Below are positions 1-12,100 of a stretch of DNA of 64,000 nucleotides, piece after piece. How positions within the stretch are numbered: the first letter of the stretch is position 1; each line of letters starts with the position of its first letter. Under the pieces are notes generated by a model. That model was not told the origin of the DNA. It did no database searches and saw only the letters and a program-made list of their open reading frames with translations. This DNA is from Euborellia annulipes (lineage: Eukaryota; Arthropoda; Insecta; Dermaptera; Anisolabididae), in assembly GCA_023213315.1 (NCBI GenBank), contig JAKCPI010006239.1, forward strand, positions 211,501 through 275,500. The letters are read 5' to 3'. The position numbers were made by a program, and so were the translations under genes.

Positions 1-610
1 TAAAATGATTTATTACTTAGTAGAAAGAGAGAAAAGATAATGAGAGAGAGTCTGATTTCAACCAATGGGTAAAGTAACGTCATCCATTTTCTCAGAAACA
101 ATTAAAGAAATAAAAATATTTTTTTTATCAAATAAAAAAAAAAAAAGATAAATTATTTTAATAATGGAAAAATATTTTAATTAAACTTTTTGATTAATTA
201 AAGAGGTGGGATTTATTTTTTTCTTCGTGAGATGGGTTATAAAGTATATATATATTACTTTTTTTTTTTTAATTTATATTTTAAAAGACTTCCCGGCATG
301 TGACAGACAGTTCAACACTCCGCGGGTCACCTATCCATGGTTAAGCAGTCCTTGGCTTTGCTTAACCAAAGGTTCTCAATATTTTTTATATTTATAAAAT
401 TTTCTAGAAAAGTTCCATGACTCGTATCTATATTTGTATAATTATCTCATCATCTATCAAGATATATATCTTTTTCCCGACCAACTTTTTAAAATAAATT
501 TTACATTTCTATAAGAAAGAGTTTAAATAGGCTTTAAAAATAAAAGGAATGAAATTATAATTTAGCTTTAAAATAAAAGGAAATTGATAATAATAAGAAT
601 GAAAAAAAAA

Positions 611-940
611 GTGCAAGAGGTGGATTTGAACTCGCAATGTTTGGTAAAGCGAGGATGGAAAAAATATAATGTATGTTGACCACTTTAACGATTCAGCTAA
701 CTTTGATTTAATCAAGTTAGGGAAAAATAGACCATATAAGAAACAGTAAATAAAAGACTAATTAAAAAAATTTTAATTTTAGGCCTATACATATGATATA
801 TCATTTTTTACTATATTTAATGCAGATTAATAATTTATAATGAAAATTTCAATATATTTCCATAGTTTTCAAATTATTCAATGGGCAAAGGTCACATTGT
901 GAATGCCTTAATGTAATTAAACCAAAAACTCTATATGAGT
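611..940 (-). repeat. Truncated copy of tRNA-ended foldback arm
   Basis: This stretch matches the left arm of the foldback at 55026-56345 over about 320 bp, including the segment around 730-840 with TATGATATATCA and the segment ending CCAAAAACTCTATAT. The 5' part read on the minus strand has a tRNA-like B box (GAGTTCAAATCC) and A-box-like sequence separated by a long insert. Confidence 0.75.
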
Positions 941-1232
941 TATTTACGTAAATTACAGTTATTTACGAGAAAATAACTGCAAAATCGTGTAAATAACACA
1001 ATTCTGTTGGCAAGCAATCAACATGGAGAGAAATAATACCAAACGACATGAATCATTAATAATTAAGGAAAGGAGAAAATAAAATAAATAAGGGGATATA
1101 CCACTGTCCAAAAGTATTTTCCAGGTATTTTCATGAGATTTTATTAAATTAAATATTACATTTACGTCAAATTATTTAAAGTTTTGACGCTTTTGACATC
1201 ATGTCAATGATGTCAATGTCAACGAGGAGCAA

Positions 1233-1248
1233 TCACGTGATCTCGCGA
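1233..1248. promoter_or_regulatory. Candidate promoter motifs (E-box plus TCTCGCGA)
   Basis: The palindrome TCACGTGA (1233-1240) abuts TCTCGCGA (1241-1248) in otherwise AT-dominated DNA, 1.2 kb upstream of the carrier start codon. E-box palindromes of this type bind bHLH-zip factors, and TCTCGCGA-type motifs are known in metazoan housekeeping promoters. Assignment to the carrier gene is inference; a noncoding first exon would be needed to bridge the distance. Confidence 0.25.
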
Positions 1249-2454
1249 TGAAAAGGGAGATTGAAAACTCTTTGATCTCTCTTATGAAATTTATTATATT
1301 CTTTAGAATAATATTAAATAAAAAAAGTTTTATTAAAAAATTTTAAAATTAAAATTGTTTTAGTAGAATACACGTATAATTTTGACTATATAATAAAAAT
1401 ATTTAATTTTTGGCACCAAGTTTGAAAAAATGTCACTTTTGAAAAAAAAATGTTTTCTATTTAATTTTAAAATTCAATTATATATAATAATATTTATAAT
1501 AAATAAACACAATAATAGAAAAATATTTTATTTTATTTTAATCTATGTCTCTCCCTGAATAATAGATAAAAATTCTATTTAAAAAAAAAAATAATATTTC
1601 TTCATTTTATTTCCATTTGCATTTCTATATTTTTATTTTAGAGAAATTATAATATAGAAAAATAATTAAATCCACTAAATAATAATAAATAAATTGTATA
1701 TAAATATAAATATAAATAAACAATAAATTATTTTTGTTTGTTTAAACAAGTTGCACTTCTGATTTGACTTACTTCTGTGAAATTTACTTGAATAAGAAAT
1801 AGGTTGAAATATTAAAAACGTAATTTCTAAAACCAAAACAAAATTAAAATGTTAAATTTGTATAATCAACAAAATTGATTAAATCTTTTATTGTAGTGAG
1901 ATTTTGATTATTTAACAACCTCTATCTTGAATACGTAATGACTTTTGGGATCGAGTTGTTATTTTTAGTCCCTCGTTAACATAACAACCTGATTTAACGC
2001 CCTTTAAAATGTAATGTCAAATTCTTAACATTTTCAATCATTTATTTTTTTAATTTAATATTTTTTAATGACATATAAAGATTTTCCTTATTTATAACCA
2101 AACAAGACTGATGGCTTATTAATAAACTAATATACCAATAGATGGTGCAAATTGAAAGAGTTAAGCAAACCGGTAAATTTCATTTCATTACGCACAATCA
2201 CGCACATCAAACATGGTTGAAATTATGCCGTGTAAACAATATGACGTCGTTTTGCTTCGTTATTATTAATAGGCGAATCACGTCTTCCATGTGATTGACT
2301 ATAATTTAACTAAATGGTTCAGTCTTGATTGCCTAGGTAGACCTTAGCTTGTGTCATAATCATATTGCGTATTATTCAATCATTTACAGCTGTCTAAGTT
2401 TACATATTTTTTTTATTTCAAATTCCTGTGAATAGCCTGTTATAATGAGATAAT

Positions 2455-2495
2455 ATGACTCAAAATGATGCACTTATTCATCTTGTGGCAGGAGG
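2455..2495 (+). CDS. Rim2: Carrier gene exon 1
   Basis: Encodes [13 protein letters not shown] and the first two bases of a Gly codon, the start of transmembrane helix 1. Donor GTAAG at 2496. An in-frame stop three codons upstream fixes the ATG, and A at -3 gives a reasonable start context. The following intron is only 63 bp. Confidence 0.92.
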
Positions 2496-3097
2496 GTAAG
2501 AACTATATATTATATATTTAATTATCGTCGTGTAAATTTTCCGGCTTTGTTTTTTTAGTGTGGCTGGAACCGTTGGAGCCATAGTCACTTGTCCTTTGGA
2601 GGTAGTTAAAACACGAATGCAATCATCCCAATATGGATTTCCAGTGGACGAAAAGGAAAAGGTACAGAAAAGTTCATCTTGTAAAAAAAACACAGCCCCA
2701 TCCAAGAACATGTTTTCACACCAGAGGAGAAAGCTCAGCATCAGTAGCCTGCCAAGATCGCCTGCACATGTCGTCGAACTATCGCCCTGTGGAGTGGCAG
2801 CCCGGCAGTCGATGGGCCTGGTCCAGTGTCTCCGGTAGGGCAGCATCCTTCCTCCTCTTCTTCGAGTGATGATCACAAAAACATCAGCTGTATTGTCGGT
2901 ACACTTTTCCGTGATGTAGCCATCCTCTCTCCTCTGAAACTTCATTAATTGCGGATTATATCATTTATCTCAAGGTCGTTTTCCAAATTTGAAAGATTTC
3001 GTTTTTACCATTATTTATTCAAAAAAGCTTCTTCAAAGCCTATTTTTATGCAATTTATTAAAAATAATATTTCTCTGAGGGTGTCGTAACAGGAAAT

Positions 3098-3134
<37 letters not shown>

Positions 3135-6100
3135 TTAGGAGAATTTATCAAGGTGAATAAGACCCTATTCAGGATTTTCGGCAAAATTTAATTAAAGAAT
3201 TTTTAATGCTTAAAGACATTTAGAGTTGTCACTATTTACATTATCCTTAAGGATTGACGGCTGCATGGGTATTTCGTCGGGATTAATCAGAGAGATGTGC
3301 TTGTGTTATTTTATTTCTTTTAAAAATCAAACTTTGAGGGGTTTCCCCTAGACTATTTCGGAGAGAATCCTCCCAAGAGGATGGGGAAGTCCTTTAATAA
3401 TATTCTTCCTTACCATATCGAGTTATACTTAAAGGAGAGTCACATCCTTATATGAGAGCCTTGACTGATACTAGTAGGTATCAATTTTATTAAAAGCTAA
3501 TTTTTAAAATTTATATATCTCTCTCTCATTCCATATTCTGGCTCCACAACATATATTGTTATAATCTCTCTCCCTCTCTTCAGTCATTAGTGTCAGACCT
3601 GACACGTTGTGGTTACTCTAGGGAGTAATTTATATGGGAATAATACTGGGGTGGGTTCCCTATTCATTCCTCAGGAGGAGGCATCTCAAATTAAGTTGGA
3701 TAATTCATTGCCATGTATATTATATTATATTTAATTAATTATCGTCGAGGTGGATTTGAACTCGAGTTGCCTTCAATTCAGGATTATAAGCTTAGCTGCT
3801 TTATCACCTCTGCTAATCGCATCTAGCTATTGTTATAATATTATAGTATTATAACAATATTAATGAATGAGAATATAATATACCTGGTATATACTGTTCG
3901 ATAAAGGAGTTTAAACGATGCATTTTTCGATTCGCATTTTACATTTATTTTTTATTTATAAATTTATTTAATAGTTATTATCAATTTTAACAAGGTTTTG
4001 TTCTATTATTTTCTTATTTTTTTAAAATACGGGCCCCACCACCCACCCATCTTCCTGCAGCCCTGTCCCCTTCCTATCTTAGATGAGATACCAAATTCAG
4101 TTCACTTGAGTCGGAGCAAGTGCACAGTACTTGAAAACGACTGTAGAATAACCAGTCGGAACGTTGTATGGTACAGTATTTATATTTCTAATAAATAATT
4201 AATACAAAATGTGGTCTATAATTAGAAACTCCCATAATACAAACTACAAAAGCTCTAATAAATCCAAACCAACATCTCACAGTTATTTATTTGTAGAGAT
4301 AAATTCAAAGAATAACATTTGGCCTGCACGAATCTAATTCTTATGGATATATTAATAATGACAATTCTTCCAAAGTCTTTAAAAGGGTTCATATGGTATG
4401 TTAATTAAATTTTGGGAAAATATTAAAAAAAGAAAAGATGTTTTTACCAGTTCGGGTCCATATTAATTTATTTACAGGTAATGGTGGTAGAGAGGAAGTT
4501 AAGCATATTTTGTAAGGTTGTATCTATCGAATAAAACTCCCAATAAAAGAGACGTTTCTGCTTTAATTTTGTAATACCATTATTAAAAAGTTTTATTCGA
4601 TAAATACAACCCTACTGGTTGATGTCGTTAATATGAATCAGAATCCAACCAGAAAGCATCTTTGTTTTTAAAATATTTCCTGACCGCTTCACCTTTCGTA
4701 TGCTCACAGGCTCTACCTCATCATTTATTTACATTTCTTAATATATTTTTTTTCTCATAATTTATTCTATTAAAATTTATCGTAAACCATTATTTACTCT
4801 TGCTATGCTATGATCCCTTGATTTGATTCTTATTAACAAAATAAAAGTTGAATATATTTAAATTCTATAGTGAATTTGGTAAAATATTTCAAGGCTTTTT
4901 TCTGATTAGATAATTAAATGTATAAATTATAATACAAATTTGATTCAAGATTGAAATGGGACGAAATCAAAAATTCCTTTAATTTGAGCATTGCATTTGG
5001 GTTTCAAAATCACTTCTATATTTAGAGGTGCTGTTGAGTTGCCATGAAATAGAAAGTAATATAATTAAAAAATTAATTCTTATTATTTGATTATGCTTAT
5101 TATGTTACTTTATTCAAAAACAAATCTAAGCCTTTTATCTTTTAAATTCATTGATTAAAGATAACAAGGTTGAAATTTTATTATTTAATTGTCTGGCAAA
5201 AGAAAGATTTCGAATTTATTTATTAATCTTTTCTTTTAAAAATTTATCATCTTTAAAAGAATAAAATTTATTTTTTAAATATTAAATATTTTTAAAAGCA
5301 AGCATTAAATAAATGAGACACCCTTTTTCGCTCCCCAATATACCCAGGAGTTACTCGCGAGGTTATTTAAGAGTGTACAGTCACCATCATATTATATGCA
5401 TATTCGCATTTCACTTGTAAACTGTACACGAAAAAGGTTTTAGAAATGAATACCATCCCAGAAAGAGTCAGCCTCACACAAGAGCTTGCCAGGGATTGAG
5501 CCAGGGTTTTGTAGCGAGAAGTCTCTGCGATTATTGACCACCGACATCAAGAGACAAGCAAGAGTCTGATAGATCGGGGCCATTTCACATCGGAACGATC
5601 TTTTAGTTGCACAATCGTCCCCCCACTGGCCTTCCAATGCAGATGCTGTTATATGAGGCGAAATGGAAAGTCAAATGAAAAAACTGAGATTGTTTTGACC
5701 TGGTGAAACTAGACATCTTCACTGCAACTTCCCCCTATACTTGGGGGAAGACGCCACTTAGTTCAGAAACAAATCGGATCAACTTCAAAATTTGTTTTAT
5801 TTTATTTTTTTTATAACACTAAATTATCGTATAAAATATAAATGCAATTATTAATATTATTATAATTAATAGTAAAAAAATCCAATTAATGATAAGAATA
5901 AAAATGATAATTAAAACCAATAATAATGAAAATTAATAAAAGAACGTAATAATAAATTATTAATGAAAAATCTAAAGTTTGACAAAATATGAAAAAAACT
6001 TTATTTTTGCGATTATTATTTTATTTTTTGAATTAGATGTTTTCGTAATGTAATAGTTTGCAAAGTCTTCAAAAAGAGCCTAAATACATTGTGTTTTAAT

Positions 6101-9100
6101 TTGGTTTAGGTCATTGGATATCTTCCAGTCACGCATAAGCCCCAAAATTTCACAAAATAATGAAAAGTTACATTTTTATGAGTTTTTTTATATCTTTAAT
6201 ATAATTTATTTTTACTTTTTTTTAACGTAATAGTTACAGTATTTTTATTTTTTAACATAAGAACATTGTGTTTTATTATGGAGTGAATTCAAAAATGAAA
6301 AAAATAATCGCAAAAATGCCTTTGCGTGACCGGAAGATGTCAATCGAATTTGATAATTTTTTTTATTTTTTTTTTTTTTTTGTCTATATAATTCTCAACT
6401 TTTCCCCTCTATTACAACTTCGAAATAAAAAATGATTTTTTCGGCCCACCCAAATATATATGTATAGGTCTATATATAGATTGTAGTGTTATATAGGCCT
6501 ACATGTATATATGAAATACTGGAATTCCTTTTGGCATATCTATCATGAATTTAGGATTTAACCAGTAATTTATATTGACTTAAACAATGTTACAAAATTA
6601 ACACTAGCTTAGATAATGTTTACTAGCTCTGCTGGGCCACCTTTTAGTAAATCTATATAATTCTTTACATTTTGTGCTGTATGTGTGTGTAAATAAGTTT
6701 CTATATTTATTTAAAATTTTTGGAATTATTAATCATACATTAAAAAAAATAAAAAATGAGGAATTTATTTTTGTTCATCATGATATAAGATTTTCTTTTT
6801 GAAATGATTTGCATTTATGTATGAATTCGAGATCGCACTTTATTTGAGCATCTAACTATATTTTACATGAAAAGCTTATGTCTTCGTAATTTTAAGACCT
6901 TGCTGAAAGCTAATTTATAATAGAATGTAAACAAACATCTTTGCTTTAGGTATTCGAACTCTGGTCCGTGTGAATGACTCACTCTGTTCACTAGACCAAG
7001 GTCGCTTTTTTATTTTTGATCTTTTTTAGCTTATTTAAATCGTATTTAATAATACAAAATATTTTTTATTAACTTTGATAATACAAATTATTTTTTATAA
7101 TAATTGTTTGTTTATGGTTTTTTAAATCAATTTAATCTCAAAATAAAAAATCTATAGATAAGAGAGATAGCAATTAAATTGATTGATTTATTTCAATAAA
7201 AAATATACACGATACTATATATATTTTGAAAGGTGGATTAGATTTTTCTTTTTATATGCAAATATCAATATTAAAGAAAAATCAATAGAATTTAAAATAA
7301 TTTTTGACCTTTCTCAAGCTTCTAACTTAAAAAGTACATAGCAATTTAAGCTTTATTTTCTCTTTGCAAGAAAAAAGTGAGGGAATATCATTTTGCCAAT
7401 ATACTTCGATCTAACACTGCTGGGTCTTTCAATTAAACTATTTTTAAAGAGACTGTGAGGGGCAATATTAGAGCATCTCCATACGTTTTTTATGTGATTA
7501 TTTCATTGTTTTTTTTTTTTTTTTTAATATTTATGAAATATTTTTAATGGGAACTTATCTAGTTCAAACATAGAAAAGAATTTCAAAAGAGATTTTCATC
7601 TTCTTTTATAAATACAATGAAATAATCACATGGGAAAACGGGGTTCTTCAATATTGACCCTCGTTGTATGAGGAGTAGTTAAAAGTACTGAGTAATATTA
7701 ATACTGAATACTGCAGCTCCTTATCGGTGGCAAAAATGGCTGGTGGCCTAATGTTAACATCCTATTGAAATAAATAAATAAATAACGCAGCTCTGATTTA
7801 TTTATTTATAGATCACGGGTCCAATTTACATAGTTATACAGTATATTGAAATATACAATGAATGAAAAAGAAAAGAAAAAAGACACAATCCCCACTAAGA
7901 GTGTTCACATCCGGCTCAGACTAGTTTTGGTGTTTGGTGTTCCTTATTGTAGAAGTAAATATGTCCAGGGGTTCGCAACATTGATTCCCCAGCCTATGCA
8001 TTCTAACCAACGCGGCATTATAGGCATAATTCCTCTGACATATAGCCTCGTGGAAGATTCCCGAACTTCTGCTGTTGCAGGCTGGTACCTTGAAATTAAG
8101 CAGTTTGAGTAGTTCAGGGCAATTAAAAGTGAATAAAATCTTGTGCAGAGTGATCAGGTCATTCACGACACGTCTTTCATTAAATGAACTCATGCCCAAA
8201 CAGTCCCGCAGCTGTTCATATGAGATTCCTCAATCTCTCACCAGTTCTGAATCGGACGTAACGCGGAAACCTGTTCTCGACCGACTGCAGACAATCGGAG
8301 TGATTTTTTTTTTTTTTTTTGGAATGGGTGCAAGACCTATAATGACCAATAGTCACATGCAGCCAGGAAGAAAATAAAAACAAAAGGAGAAGCATAAAAG
8401 AGAAACTCAACTGCGGGAACTGAGAAGATGCCTGTTGAGGTTAGACTTGAAAGTCTGAAGATTGTGGGTTTTGGGGAAGATAGACGCAGGGAGCTTGTTC
8501 CAATCACGGGAGGTCATGGGGACAAAGGAAGAATGAAATTGATTAGTTCTGTTAGTCGTGATCTGAACAGCATAGGGATGCTGGGAAGATGCATCTCTTG
8601 TGTTCCGTGAATATGTTGCATTGGGTGGGATAATTGATTTTAATTCAGCAGAGCATTGACCATGGTAATACCTGTAGAAGAGAAAGATTTGTATAGCTGA
8701 TTGTGACTATGTACTAGTACAGTACGAGATTTATTCTTCCCTTCCTTGTTTATTTTTGATTAAGGACTATTAATACGACTATAGAGAAAAATTCGTTATA
8801 AAAGAGGATGGACAAAATGTGTTGTAGACGTCAATATAACACTTTGCCACCTAACCTTATGGTTTCGGCAGGACTATGCCCACCTTCATCAAAGGTGTGA
8901 GGAGGCACTATTAAATTTTATGATTACAATAAATAAATCTCATCCAAAAACATTGGAGATGCAAAAGGGGCGCCTCGCATTATTTTTGCCTAGACTCGAG
9001 GTGAAATAAAAAAATGCGCCTCGCTTTTCTGAGTTATATACAAGCGAGGAAATATTTTCACTTAAATAAAACCCCTACAGAATTTTATTTGTTTCATATT

Positions 9101-12100
9101 TCCTCGCTTTTATATAACTCAGAAAAGCGTGGCGCATTTTTTTGATTTCACCTCGACTCTAGGCAAAAATAATGTGAGGCCCCTTTTTGCATCTCTGATG
9201 TTTTTGGTTAAGATTTCACTTCTTTTTGTGAAATATTACATTTAAATATTATTTAACAGTTGTTTTTTTTTAATTAAATATGAAGCTATCCCATGAATGG
9301 ATCATTTATTATGCATTCAAAACTATAAACAATGTAAATACCTCGTTTATCCATTCGAAACAATAAAAATAGGATTTGTCCAAATTTTATAAAATTTTAG
9401 GGTTTTTATTTTTGTTATGTTGGTGCGTTAAAATAAGGATAACAAAAATGAATTATCCAAGAAAATAATTTTCCATGAAATTGAGGAAAGTTTTTCTTAC
9501 CAAATTCTCAAAATAAGTGCTAAATTTGTTTTTAGTTGTATTTGTTATTAATTATTATTATTTGTAGGCATATCATCGAAACAGAGGGGCCTCGAGCACT
9601 CTTCAAAGGTCTCGGTCCAAATTTGGTCGGCGTCGCGCCTTCAAGAGCAATTTATTTTTCCTCCTATCAACACTCGAAGAAAATCTTCAACTCTTTCCTC
9701 ACTCCAGACACTGCACTAGTTCATGTTTGCTCAGCGTCTGCAGCTGGTATGCATTTTATAATTTTATTATATCAATTCAATATATATTAGGATTAGGATG
9801 TGCCATGTCAAGTCTTATAGATGAGGATTTTTAATTAATTAAAATTCTTCCAAATATTCTTGTAAAAATTATGCAATATTTAAATATAAATAATGAGATT
9901 AATAGCATAATAAGCTAGTTGACTAGCCGCGAAACGCATTCCTTTTTCTTAGTATGGGAGGCCGAGAATTAGGTAAAACCCAACCCCCAGTTTATTGATC
10001 TCATTTTTTTTTAATACATAAAATAATGTAAACTCCCCTGCCAAGCGAACAATAAGAGTTCCCAACAAGTGAGACATCTTGTAGATATTTAATGCATTGT
10101 CGACGCACTGCCCTCAGCCGCAAAATCTAACTATTGACTGACTTATTTGAGCGTTGATTGAAAGAAATTCCATCAATAAATAAAGAATTATATATATATC
10201 ATTTATTGATCCATGAAGTAATTATGAAAAACATATAACCAAGTATTTATTAATTTAAATAAGCGAAAAATGTAGGTACCGCCGGGATTCGCATCACGGA
10301 TCTGTCGATTTGTACTCAACATGCCCTACCACTGGACAACAGTACCGCACTCGCTGTTGAGTAAAAATCGACATTTCGCCTATTTCAATTAATAAATTTT
10401 TGGTCATATGTTTTTAGAATTACCATCTTTTTTCAAACAAAACTCTACCTAGAAAATATTATAGTTTCTTATAGGTTATGCAGAAAATACATTAGCGGTT
10501 GCTTTCCACATTAAAATAATTAATTTGGCAAATATTTCTGATTGCCTACGCAATCCATCCTCAGTGCATCAAATTATACATATGTGGAGCGTGATTTAAA
10601 TGATAAAATTTAACATGACTAGCCATTCTACAATTAGTGAGGACGTTTTGATGAGCAAGCCTCTGAGGGAAAAATTACATCCATTATATCTGATATAATT
10701 GGTTAAAATTCATTTTACAAAAAACAATTTTTCACAGTGACCCGCTTGGCGCGCGCAATTTCTTCAGTTGCTTGTCCTCTCTTATTGTAGAATGGCTTCT
10801 CATATTAAATTTTATCATTTAAAACACGCTCCACATATGTATAATTTGATGCACTAAGGATGGATTGCGTAGGCAATCAGAAATATTTGCCAAATTAATT
10901 ATTTTAAAGTGGAAAGCAAGCGCTGGTTTATTTTCTCCATAACCTTAACGATGTATCCCAGCATTTTTAACTTCCAATAGTTTCTTATAGAAACCCAAGG
11001 TATTGTTTTTATGGAGTATAACATAATCTTAGCTGAATTGTACCTGAAGAAGGCCACAGAATGAGTGACCGCAACATTGTAATTTTGACAAATAAACCAC
11101 AGTTAAACCGAAAATCAAATTCTTTTACTAATCAAACATGTTAGTTAATTATTTTAAATCATTTATAAACAAAAAATTGTTTATTTGTCAGATGGAAAGT
11201 TAGAAATTAAAAAATAAATAATATACTCGTATTTGCTGATGTCCTATTTAAAAATTGCATAATCTTTTGAAGATTCAATTAATATTTTAAAATTTTTATT
11301 ATCTCAGATTGTTTTTTTTTTTGTTAATATATAATTGAGTGATAAATAAATTGAAGTTTATCCTGAACATGATAAGAAAAATAATATAATATTTACTATA
11401 TAATAGTGTTTTTGATAAGAACAAACAGAATTCAAATTCTGAATGATGAAGCCTTGAAATCATCTTTGTTTTTGCTATTATATAAAGATATCTAACTCCG
11501 GAACTTTTAACATAATATTTCTATAATTCTTTAGATGTTGATTAAAAGAATAGATCTTTTTTCTACTGTCTTGTCTAATTCTGTTTCTGGCTAAAAGCCA
11601 ATATAATCCCTTGGTTCATCTTGCCAACTCGAGTGCCAATTGATTTTTATTTGGAATATTGACAAATATTACCCTCTCTTTAGTTACTATTAATTTTAAT
11701 TGTATAATTAATTTATATTTTCATTAATAATTTAGCAAATATTTATTATACAATTAAAATTAATAATAACGAAAGAGAGGGTAATATTTGTTAATATTAT
11801 TAATTGGCACAAATTGGGGCAAAATGCGGCGCTTGACCTCCCCTCCTCCTGCCCCGTCCCCCATGGGGGTCACAGCGGTAATCACGTATGTCTGTTATTT
11901 TGTCCTTTTGAGACTATTCATTAATTAATAAGGAATTTATCAAAAATACTTTTAGTATTTATTATCTTAAATAGTTTACTAAAATGAAAAGAATTTAATC
12001 TCATTAATCATCGGCAAAGTATCACCTAAAATCACTATTGTATGTTTTTTTTTTTTTTTTTGAAGGTCATTTTATTTTCTTTCCCAATACGTAGGCAGGC

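Larger units (their letters stand above)
1..2454. other. Upstream intergenic region of the carrier gene
   Basis: Very AT-rich sequence without a supported gene. It holds one clear repeat copy (about 611-940, listed separately) and a short GC-containing island near 1225-1260 with TCACGTGA followed directly by TCTCGCGA. The 206-397 and 509-715 open frames are low-complexity and are not supported as genes. The promoter and any 5' untranslated exon of the carrier gene should lie here, but no TATA box or initiator can be assigned with confidence. Confidence 0.6.
2835..9567 (+). other. Carrier intron 2 (6.7 kb), repeat-filled
   Basis: Contains an (AT)n run (3100-3132), tRNA-like remnants (3747-3815, 6950-7010, perhaps 5489-5560), a decayed foldback (4513-4611), two LINE reverse-transcriptase tails (7921-8715), a hammerhead-like motif (8862-8892) and a foldback repeat (8940-9430). 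The rest is unassigned AT-rich DNA. Small open frames at 3998-4198 and 5440-5637 have no recognisable content. Confidence 0.7.

Noticed and set aside
2478..2945. 155-codon minus-strand open frame
   Set aside because: It lies antisense to carrier exon 2 and runs through its splice sites; composition is explained by the carrier coding strand.
10275..10346. Functional tRNA gene (Val-like TAC)
   Set aside because: Nine-base anticodon loop, mismatched T stem and location in a foldback argue against a standard tRNA.
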